Below are positions 1 to 5,175 of a stretch of 9,382 nt of DNA, one piece after another. The first letter of the stretch is position 1. Each line of letters opens with the position of its first letter. The DNA is from an uncultured Clostridia bacterium (lineage in GTDB: Bacteria > Bacillota > Clostridia > Oscillospirales > Acutalibacteraceae): contig CANQLQ010000057.1 of NCBI GenBank assembly GCA_947624755.1, forward strand, positions 1 to 9,382. The letters are read 5' to 3'. The notes under the pieces are model-generated. The model did no database searches. It was not told the origin of the DNA and worked only from the letters and a program-made list of their open reading frames with translations. A program made the position numbers and the translations under genes.

Positions 1-1558
1 TTGAAAAACCGACATTGGCAAGTGTTAGTGATGGCGCATCATTTATTCCGTCGCCGACAAAAAGAAGCTTGCCTTTTTCGCTTTTTTCTTTCATAAGCCT
101 TTCAACTTCTTTAACCTTTTCCGTCGGAAGAAGCTGAGCGTGAACCTCGTCAATGCCGATTTTGTCAGCTACCTTTTGAGCAATTAACTGATTGTCGCCG
201 GTCAGCATAACGGTCTTTTTTATGTTTTCTTTTTTTATAGCTTCAATTGCCGCCTTGCTGTCCGCTTTTATCTCGTCGGTGATAAGAATGTAACCTATAT
301 ATTTTCCGCCTTTTGAAACATATATGACCGTGCCGCTTTCTTCGGCAGCCTTAACTTCGATTCCAAGCTCAGTCATAAGCTTAAAATTGCCTGCCGCACA
401 TTCAGTTGAGTTGATTTTTGCTATTACACCGTGACCTGCCGTTTCCTTGATATCGGATATTTTTTCTTCTTCAATTTCTTTGCCGTAAGCTTTACGAATC
501 GAAACCGAAATCGGGTGATCCGAATAGTTTTCAACATAGGCCGCTGTTTCAAGAAGTTCTTCTTCGCTTACGCCGGCACAGACAATCTTCTGCACAGCGA
601 AAACGCCTTTTGTAAGCGTACCGGTTTTGTCAAAAGCAGCAATTTCCGCTTTTGAAAGATCCTCAAGGAAGTTGCTTCCCTTAACAAGAACACCGCATTT
701 TGAAGCCGCACCTATACCGCCGAAAAAGCCCATAGGTATAGAAATAACAAGCGCACAGGGACAGGATATTACAAGGAAGGTAAGCGCACGGTAAACCCAG
801 TCTTTGAAATGAGCGTCAGATATAACGAGCGGGGGAATAACAGCAAGAAGCAAGGCTGCAATAACAACAGCCGGAGTGTAATATTTTGCAAATTTTGTGA
901 TGAAATTTTCCGATTTGGATTTGCTTACCGTTGATTCACCGAATTCCTTCTGCGTTTTTGCAAGAAGCAGTCCGCTTTGATTTATGCACCCGCTGAGAAT
1001 TTCATCACCGACCGAAACATCACGCGGAACAGATTCACCCGTAAGAGCCGCTGTGTCAAGAGAAGAACTGCCCTCGATAATTACGGCGTCAAGAGGAACC
1101 TTTTCACCCGGCTTTATGACAATTATCTCTCCGATTTCAACGTCATACGGGTCTACCTCTTCGATTTTATCGCCTCGTTTGACATTTGCATAATCGGGTC
1201 TTATGTCCATAAGAGCCGAAATTGATTTTCTCGATTTGCCGACGGCATAACTTTGAAAAAGCTCACCGACCTGATAAAAAAGCATTACCGCAGCGCCTTC
1301 GGGATATTCTCCTATTGCGAAAGCGCCGATCGTTGCAACAGACATAAGAAAGTTTTCGTCAAAAACCTGACCGTGGAAAATGTTTCTTATCGCCTTTATA
1401 ACTACATCAGCGCCCGAAATAACAAAAGCGAGAACGAACAGCACAAGCGAAACATAAAAGCCGATGTCATTTACAAGAAAGCGATGCACAGCAAATCCCA
1501 AAGCGAAAAGAATACCGCCCGAAATTATGCGTATAAGCTCTTTCTTTTGGGAATCCAT
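1..1558 (-). CDS. Heavy-metal (Zn/Cd/Pb-type) P1B ATPase, C-terminus cut by window edge
   Basis: An ATP-driven efflux pump of the CadA/ZntA group in the cytoplasmic membrane. Visible here are 519 codons. The start is ATG at 1558 with AGGGG nine bases upstream, inside the end of the HMA gene. Motifs in order: membrane segments about 11-30, 33-55 and 72-96; actuator-domain TGES at 173-176; CPC metal-binding motif at 266-268 (SCPCALVIS); phosphorylated Asp310 in DKTGT; HP at 348-349; TGDN at 453-456; GDGINDAP at 502-509. CPC plus a DCxxC chaperone points to Zn/Cd/Pb rather than Cu (family knowledge). The last membrane helices, which also help set specificity, lie beyond the left edge. The protein has no N-terminal HMA domain; that domain is the separate gene upstream. 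Oddity: between V211-S-K and S-K-S-E217 the usual linker of about 12 residues seems absent, in frame (see findings). Function as an ATPase is certain; whether it is fully active is not. Confidence 0.95.
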   Translation of the reverse strand, partial: MDSQKKELIRIISGGILFALGFAVHRFLVNDIGFYVSLVLFVLAFVISGADVVIKAIRNIFHGQVFDENFLMSVATIGAFAIGEYPEGAAVMLFYQVGELFQSYAVGKSRKSISALMDIRPDYANVKRGDKIEEVDPYDVEIGEIIVIKPGEKVPLDAVIIEGSSSLDTAALTGESVPRDVSVGDEILSGCINQSGLLLAKTQKEFGESTVSKSKSENFITKFAKYYTPAVVIAALLLAVIPPLVISDAHFKDWVYRALTFLVISCPCALVISIPMGFFGGIGAASKCGVLVKGSNFLEDLSKAEIAAFDKTGTLTKGVFAVQKIVCAGVSEEELLETAAYVENYSDHPISVSIRKAYGKEIEEEKISDIKETAGHGVIAKINSTECAAGNFKLMTELGIEVKAAEESGTVIYVSKGGKYIGYILITDEIKADSKAAIEAIKKENIKKTVMLTGDNQLIAQKVADKIGIDEVHAQLLPTEKVKEVERLMKEKSEKGKLLFVGDGINDAPSLTLANVGFS

Positions 1559-1563
1559 TTTAA

Positions 1564-1785
1564 TCAGCCCCTTTTCACAACGACATCGGGTTCGTATTTG
1601 TTGACGATTTCAGCCGCCTTTTTGGCAATTTCTTCAATTTTGCTGTCGTCTGCTTCAATAGTCATTCTTGTTGTCATAAGGCTGACAACGGCTTTTGAAA
1701 CTCCGGGAAGCTTTTGAATATCTCTTTCAATTTTAGCTGCACAGTTTGCGCAATCAAGACCAACGAGACGAAATGACTTTTTCAT
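1564..1785 (-). CDS. Stand-alone HMA-domain metal-binding protein (73 aa)
   Basis: A single heavy-metal-associated domain, about the full length of one HMA fold. The metal site is the loop GLDCANC with Cys12 and Cys15. Asp in front of the first Cys is the form usual in Zn/Cd/Pb systems, whereas copper chaperones tend to have GMTC (family knowledge). It starts at ATG 1785 with GGAGG at 1795-1799, nine bases away. Its stop is five bases before the ATPase start, and the ATPase ribosome binding site lies inside its last codons, so the two are translationally coupled. It probably hands metal to the ATPase or replaces that pump's missing N-terminal metal-binding domain (inference). It is the first gene after the ArsR-type promoter, so it should be metal-induced. 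Confidence 0.9.
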   Translation of the reverse strand: MKKSFRLVGLDCANCAAKIERDIQKLPGVSKAVVSLMTTRMTIEADDSKIEEIAKKAAEIVNKYEPDVVVKRG

Positions 1786-1991
1786 AAAACAAAACCTCCG
1801 TTATTTTGATACTAATCTTCAATTAAAATCAGACATTTTCGCACCGTACCTCATCAGCCGGCTTGAGAATGTGAAAGTATCCCTTCACCGCCTTTTCAGC
1901 CTAATACAAAAAATCCTCGCTGACCGGTGTCTGCCTTTAAATGATGATTATTATAATTATATGTGAACAGTTGAACAATCATTCATCTGTT
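1786..1991 (-). other. Long 5' leader of the HMA-ATPase operon
   Basis: About 206 bases separate the predicted transcription start (near 1991) from the HMA start codon. No complete gene is visible. Two open stretches look mildly protein-like. One is an ATG at 1982 reading 28 codons to a stop near 1899, starting too close to the predicted mRNA end to have a ribosome binding site. The other lies between stops at 1901-1903 and 1829-1831 and reads VKGYFHILKPADEVRCENV in its second part. They are in different frames and could be remnants of one broken small gene, or chance. No riboswitch core was recognised. Confidence 0.35.
1966..1991. promoter_or_regulatory. ArsR/SmtB-type operator 1, at the transcription start
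   Basis: A 12-2-12 inverted repeat (AACAGTTGAACA, AT, CATTCATCTGTT) with 9 of 12 positions pairing, better than operator 2. Its centre is 34 bp from the centre of operator 2. It covers the predicted transcription start of the HMA-ATPase operon. A further half-site-like GTGAACAG sits directly beside it at 1963-1970. Confidence 0.75.
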
Positions 1992-1997
1992 ATGCTT

Positions 1998-2027
1998 ATT
2001 ATAGTTGAACAGTCATTCAATTGTCAA
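1998..2027 (-). promoter_or_regulatory. Consensus sigma-A promoter of the HMA-ATPase operon
   Basis: On the minus strand TTGACA (2027-2022) is followed after 18 bases by TATAAT (2003-1998). Both hexamers match the consensus exactly. Transcription should start near 1991-1990. One operator fills the spacer and the other covers the start site, so a strong promoter is held off by a repressor until metal is present. Confidence 0.85.
2000..2025. promoter_or_regulatory. ArsR/SmtB-type operator 2, between -35 and -10
   Basis: An imperfect 12-2-12 inverted repeat built on TTGAACAGTCATTCAA, with 7 of 12 positions pairing. The core TGAACA..ATTCA is the pattern known for ArsR/SmtB-family metal sensors such as SmtB, ZiaR and CzrA. 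It overlaps the -35 box and spacer of the minus-strand promoter, so binding should block RNA polymerase. Confidence 0.75.
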
Positions 2028-2335
2028 GCATTTTTTTAAATTAATTGAATATTTTTTTATTAAAACGGCGATTGACTTTTACTTGTTTTTAAAAGAAAAT
2101 TTACCGTAAGCGGCAGAATCAATTAATTAAACAATGTATAAATAATTAAAACTATTAAAATATGACGAAAAACACCGTAAAAAGCCCCAAAAATCTATGC
2201 ATATACTTGAAATTCGTTTGTTTTATTGATAAAATATTTATTAGACTTGAAACTAACCTAAGTCTCAATAGAGTAATACCGCACAAAGAAAGAAAAAAGA
2301 CTTGATTTATTTTTTTACAGAGTCCTTGTTTGGTA
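2028..2335. other. AT-rich spacer with no gene; possible TetR-gene promoter
   Basis: No coding potential is seen on either strand. A plausible plus-strand promoter is TTGAAA (2207-2212), 17 bases, then TAAAAT (2230-2235), which would give a leader of about 133 bases to the TetR gene. Just after it is a perfect 6-bp inverted repeat, AGACTT (2243-2248) with AAGTCT (2260-2265), that could be a weak hairpin or operator half-sites. The promoter is a sequence match only. Confidence 0.4.
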
Positions 2336-2360
2336 TTTACACAAATATCAGTTTTGTAAA
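2336..2360. promoter_or_regulatory. Candidate TetR-family autoregulatory operator
   Basis: A 25-bp imperfect palindrome, TTTACACAAATA, one centre base, CAGTTTTGTAAA, with 9 of 12 positions pairing. It ends three bases before the GAGGA ribosome binding site of the TetR gene. TetR-family proteins commonly bind such palindromes in front of their own gene (family knowledge). Assignment to this regulator is inference, and AT-rich sequence yields chance palindromes. Confidence 0.35.
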
Positions 2361-2374
2361 ATGAGGAATTTAAG

Positions 2375-3049
2375 ATGGTTTTTGAGCCGGGAGCTGTTTA
2401 TCATAAACCGACATTTGATAATATTTCAAAAGAAAAAAGATTAAAAATTCTGAATGTTGCAAGTAATGAGTTTGCAAACAAGGGATTTGATTATGCAAAT
2501 ATAAATACAATAGCAAAAAAATGTGAAATCAGCGTAGGATCTCTTTATAAATATTTCGACACAAAAGTTGACCTGTTTCTTACCAGCGTAAACTACGGAA
2601 TCGAATGTCTTGAAAACATTCTCGGTGAAATTGTTGCGTCTGACGATGATATAATGATTAAGCTTGAAAAGCTTGTCCGCGCGGCAATTTCCTATTCCCG
2701 CCGCCATGGCGTTATGATAAAGCTTTACAATGAATTTACAACCGAAAGAAACAGCGAACTTGGCAGACAGCTTGCAAAAAGAATGGAAAGAATTACCTCG
2801 GACGCATACAAACAAGCTATTGTCCACGGTCAGGTCGCCGGCGAGATCCGCACAGATATTGATCCCGGAATGGCGGCTTTTCTTGTTGATAATATGCTTA
2901 TGAACATTCAGTTTTCCTATGCGTGCGGCTATTACAGCGAACGATTTAAGATTTATGCGGGAGAAGATATTTTTGAAAAAGACGAGTTTGTGATTGAAAA
3001 CATTCTCAGATTTGCCAAGGCTGCACTTGCCCCTAAAAAGAGATTTTAA
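2375..3049 (+). CDS. TetR/AcrR-family transcriptional regulator
   Basis: A 224-residue one-component repressor-type protein of normal length for the family. The N-terminal DNA-binding domain spans about 14-70, with the helix-turn-helix at roughly 41-62 and the hallmark SVGSLYKYFDTKVDLF. The rest is an all-helical ligand and dimer domain that gives no clue to the ligand. ATG 2375 is preceded by GAGGA seven bases upstream. It diverges from the metal operon and precedes the kinase-sulfatase block, separated from that by a repeat element. Its targets cannot be read from sequence; self-control is plausible given the palindrome at 2336-2360. Its TAA stop (3047-3049) lies inside the terminal repeat of the following MITE-like element, so the element may have altered its last codons. 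Confidence 0.93.
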   Translation: MVFEPGAVYHKPTFDNISKEKRLKILNVASNEFANKGFDYANINTIAKKCEISVGSLYKYFDTKVDLFLTSVNYGIECLENILGEIVASDDDIMIKLEKLVRAAISYSRRHGVMIKLYNEFTTERNSELGRQLAKRMERITSDAYKQAIVHGQVAGEIRTDIDPGMAAFLVDNMLMNIQFSYACGYYSERFKIYAGEDIFEKDEFVIENILRFAKAALAPKKRF

Positions 3050-3160
3050 GGAATCCCTGATTAAATCACGCATAGAGAATAAGGAATCACTGATTAATAC
3101 TCATCTTGCTTGCAAATATTCCGTAATACTTTGCCAAAATTCTCGTTAATACACAAAGTA

Positions 3161-3189
3161 TTGACTTATATTTTTGGAACATATAAATA
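3161..3189 (+). promoter_or_regulatory. Possible outward promoter inside the MITE-like element
   Basis: TTGACT (3161-3166), a 17-base spacer and TAAATA (3184-3189) read towards the FGGY kinase. If used, the mRNA would begin near 3196 and carry the three GC hairpins in a leader of about 245 bases. The -10 box is weak and sits in a predicted hairpin loop. No better promoter is obvious between 3360 and 3441. Confidence 0.35.
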
Positions 3190-3251
3190 CTTCCAAATTA
3201 GAGACAAGATGTTTTCGCGGAGTAAAATTATAATTTTACATAATTTCTATC

Positions 3252-3334
3252 CCGCGTAATTGCCGCACGCCATGCGTGCCCGCGTAATTCCTGCGGGCGA
3301 TGCCCGCCGCGTAATTGCCGCACGCCATGCGTGC
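3252..3334. repeat. Three tandem 27-28 bp units, each a GC-rich hairpin
   Basis: Units at 3252-3279, 3280-3307 and 3308-3334 each begin with (C)CGCGTAATT and end with a hairpin of 6-bp stem and 3-base loop. Units 1 and 3 have GCACGC-CAT-GCGTGC. Unit 2 has GCGGGC-GAT-GCCCGC, so both arms of the stem changed together and pairing is kept. The array sits at the right end of the MITE-like element and contrasts sharply in GC content with its AT-rich surroundings. Confidence 0.85.
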
Positions 3335-3399
3335 TTAGATTTAATCAGAGCTTCCTTAATTGTAAGTTAACTTTGTGAAAGCAAGGTTCTTTATATGAC

Positions 3400-3420
3400 A
3401 AAAGCATCACGCTTTTTTAC
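3400..3420 (+). terminator. Weak terminator-like hairpin just before the FGGY kinase
   Basis: AAAAGC (3400-3405), loop ATCAC, GCTTTT (3411-3416), then a short T run. The stem is only six pairs and mostly A-T, so termination would be weak. It could end readthrough from the TetR gene or act as an attenuator 20-odd bases before the kinase start. Upstream, AAGTTAACTT at 3364-3373 is a perfect 10-base palindrome of unknown meaning. Confidence 0.3.
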
Positions 3421-3441
3421 CAAAACGGAAGGATGGAAAAC

Positions 3442-5034
3442 ATGAATTACGCTTTAGCCTATGACATCGGAACAACCGGTGTTAAAACCTGTCTTTTTGA
3501 AATTGACAAAGAAATCAAGCTTGGAGCCTCGGCTCTTGAGGGCTATGAACTTTATGTATTCCCGGACGGCGGCGCAGAACAGGATCCAAACGAATGGTGG
3601 TCTGCAATGTGCAGTACCACAAAACAGCTTATTGAAAAATCGGGAATTGACCCGTCGGTAATTGACGGTATTTCTTTCTGCTCCCAAATGCAGGGACTTG
3701 TCCTTGTTGATAAAGACGGACTCCCCGTAAGAAGAGCAATGAGCTATATGGATCAGCGAGCAAGAGAAGAACTCAAAAAATATATGGCCTACGGTCCGCA
3801 AATAGCAGGCGGCAATATTCCGAAGGTCCTCAAATCTCTTGTAATTACCGGAGCCGCTTCGGTAAGCGTTAAGGATCCCGTATACAAATATCTTTGGGTC
3901 AAGAACCACGAAGCCGAAAACTTTAAAAAGGTTTATAAGTGGCTTGATGTAAAAGAATCTCTAATTGCAAGAATGACGGGCGAATTTATCATGACAGAAG
4001 ATTCCGCCTTTTCAACAATGCTTCTTGATGTCCGCAATAACAAGAATGTTTGGAGCAAGGAAATGTGCAAGATGTTCGACGTTGACCCGGATCATCTTGC
4101 AAAGATTATAAAATCGACCGATAAAGTCGGCGGTCTTACGGCAAAAGCTGCCGCTGAACTCGGACTGAAAGAAGGCACCATGGTATTCGGCGGCGGTGGA
4201 GACGCATCTCTTATCGGCGTTGGCGCAGGCTCGGTAAAGCTTCACGATACGCATATTTATATCGGAACATCGGGCTGGGTTTCAACCGTTGTAGACAAGA
4301 ATATGGTTGATACGTCCGCTATGATTGCCGCTACTGTCGGCGCGCAGCCGGGTTATTACAACTATTTTGCCGAACTTGAAACAGCAGGTAAGTGCCTTGA
4401 ATGGGTAAAGGATCACCTTGCGCTTGACGAAATCGGTATTTATCTCAAAAAAGTTCATGTTGCCCAGGACAGAGAATCGCTTTATACAAACCTTTATCAA
4501 TATATGTCCGAAGTTACAGACTCCGTTCCTGCCGGCTCAAACGGCGTAATCTTTACTCCGTGGCTTCACGGCAACCGTTGCCCGTTTGAAGACCCGAACG
4601 CAAGGGGAATGTTCTATAACATCAGCCTTGAAACCGGTAAATCCGAGCTTATCCGTGCTGTTGCCGAGGGTGTTTGTATGCATATGCGCTGGGTGCTTGA
4701 AACCGAAGAAAAGAAAACAAAGACTTCTGAAACAATTCGTTTTGTCGGCGGCGGAGCTCTTTCCGATTCAACAAGTCAAATTCTTGCTGACTGCATAGGC
4801 AGAAAGGTTGAAACCGTTGCAAATCCGCAAAATGTCGGTGCTGTCGGTGCGGCAGTTGTTGTTGCGGTTGGCCTTGGTATTATTGATTCGGTTTTGCAGG
4901 CGGGTGATCTTGTTAAGGCAGAAAAGACTTTTATTCCGAATCCTAAAAACAAACCGGCTTATGACAAAAACTTTGAAGCATATAAAGAAATCTACAAATC
5001 TAATAAGGGTATCTTCAAGATTCTTAATGGCTGA
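3442..5034 (+). CDS. FGGY-family carbohydrate kinase (xylulokinase-like)
   Basis: A cytoplasmic sugar kinase of 530 residues, normal for the family, transferring phosphate from ATP to a sugar or sugar alcohol. Motifs: the N-terminal phosphate loop YDIGTTGVK at 7-15; EQDPNEWW near 47-54; likely catalytic base Asp254 in FGGGGDASLIG; FTPWLHGNRCPF at 371-382; the C-terminal FGGY signature GGGALSDSTSQILADCIG at 436-453. Overall pattern is closest to XylB-like members, but FGGY substrates (xylulose, fuculose, ribulose, gluconate, glycerol) cannot be assigned reliably from motifs. Start: an in-frame ATG at 3433 lies inside the ribosome binding stretch GGAAGGATGG, so ATG 3442 is preferred. It lies upstream of, and in the same direction as, a sulfatase and its activator, suggesting use of a sugar freed from a sulfated glycan (inference). 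Both flanks carry related repeats. Confidence 0.93.
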   Translation: MNYALAYDIGTTGVKTCLFEIDKEIKLGASALEGYELYVFPDGGAEQDPNEWWSAMCSTTKQLIEKSGIDPSVIDGISFCSQMQGLVLVDKDGLPVRRAMSYMDQRAREELKKYMAYGPQIAGGNIPKVLKSLVITGAASVSVKDPVYKYLWVKNHEAENFKKVYKWLDVKESLIARMTGEFIMTEDSAFSTMLLDVRNNKNVWSKEMCKMFDVDPDHLAKIIKSTDKVGGLTAKAAAELGLKEGTMVFGGGGDASLIGVGAGSVKLHDTHIYIGTSGWVSTVVDKNMVDTSAMIAATVGAQPGYYNYFAELETAGKCLEWVKDHLALDEIGIYLKKVHVAQDRESLYTNLYQYMSEVTDSVPAGSNGVIFTPWLHGNRCPFEDPNARGMFYNISLETGKSELIRAVAEGVCMHMRWVLETEEKKTKTSETIRFVGGGALSDSTSQILADCIGRKVETVANPQNVGAVGAAVVVAVGLGIIDSVLQAGDLVKAEKTFIPNPKNKPAYDKNFEAYKEIYKSNKGIFKILNG

Positions 5035-5054
5035 GTCGGCTCAAGGCGGGTTAT

Positions 5055-5088
5055 TTGAAAATACATAAAAGATTTTATATAATCTTTT
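5055..5088 (+). promoter_or_regulatory. Promoter of the sulfatase-anSME pair with a palindrome over the -10 box
   Basis: TTGAAA (5055-5060), exactly 17 bases, then TATAAT (5078-5083), with transcription expected near 5090. A perfect 8-bp inverted repeat, AAAAGATT (5067-5074) and AATCTTTT (5081-5088) with a 6-base gap, spans the -10 region. It may be an operator or a weak AT-rich hairpin at the end of the kinase transcript. The sulfatase pair can thus be expressed apart from the kinase. Confidence 0.6.
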
Positions 5089-5117
5089 AAAAATTATAGA
5101 TTCATACTGTTCATCAT

Positions 5118-5138
5118 TTAAGGAATCGCTTATTAATC
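5118..5138 (+). repeat. Solo end of the MITE-like repeat in the sulfatase leader
   Basis: TTAAGGAATCGCTTATTAAT matches the left terminal repeat at 3046-3067 with a few changes. No partner end lies within the kinase-sulfatase spacer, so this looks like a relic or a single mobilisable end. It falls in the 5' untranslated region between the 5055-5083 promoter and the sulfatase start. Confidence 0.5.
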
Positions 5139-5175
5139 AATAGGAGTTTACGAAGAAAAATTTGAGGTGAAACTA

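Larger units (their letters stand above)
3046..3359. mobile_element. MITE-like structured non-coding element with terminal inverted repeats
   Basis: About 314 bp without a gene. The left end (3046-3067, TTAAGGAATCCCTG...) and right end (3338-3359, ...CAGAGCTTCCTTAA) are 22-bp inverted repeats matching at 20 positions, both beginning with TTAA. A second left-type end lies at 3081-3098. Inside are nested stems: CATCTTG (3102-3108) with CAAGATG (3205-3211) enclosing AATACTTTG/CAAAGTATT (3125-3133, 3154-3162) and TTTGGAA/TTCCAAA (3173-3179, 3191-3197); then CGCGG/CCGCG (3216-3220, 3252-3256) enclosing the 18-base palindrome at 3222-3239; then three GC hairpins. No transposase is present, so it would need one in trans. 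A related shorter copy lies at 8311-8406, and a lone end at 5118-5138. TTAA or TA could be the duplicated target (inference). Confidence 0.75.

Noticed and set aside
1253..1717. A 154-codon plus-strand frame opposite the ATPase and HMA genes
   Set aside because: It spans the junction of two well-supported minus-strand genes and has no protein-like features.
2441..3073. A 210-codon minus-strand frame opposite the TetR gene
   Set aside because: It is a shadow of the regulator, with Cys/Phe/Asn-rich unlikely composition and no ribosome binding site or homology.
3252..3334. CRISPR array suggested by three 27-28 bp repeats
   Set aside because: The units are directly abutting with no unique spacers, and the middle unit differs in its stem. 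No cas genes are present.
3433..3441. ATG start for the FGGY kinase at 3433
   Set aside because: It lies within the ribosome binding stretch GGAAGGATGG with no room for spacing, and the family N-terminus begins at ATG 3442.
5167..5175. GTG start for the sulfatase at 5167
   Set aside because: The GTG is part of the GAGGTG ribosome binding site; ATG 5176 has ideal spacing behind it.
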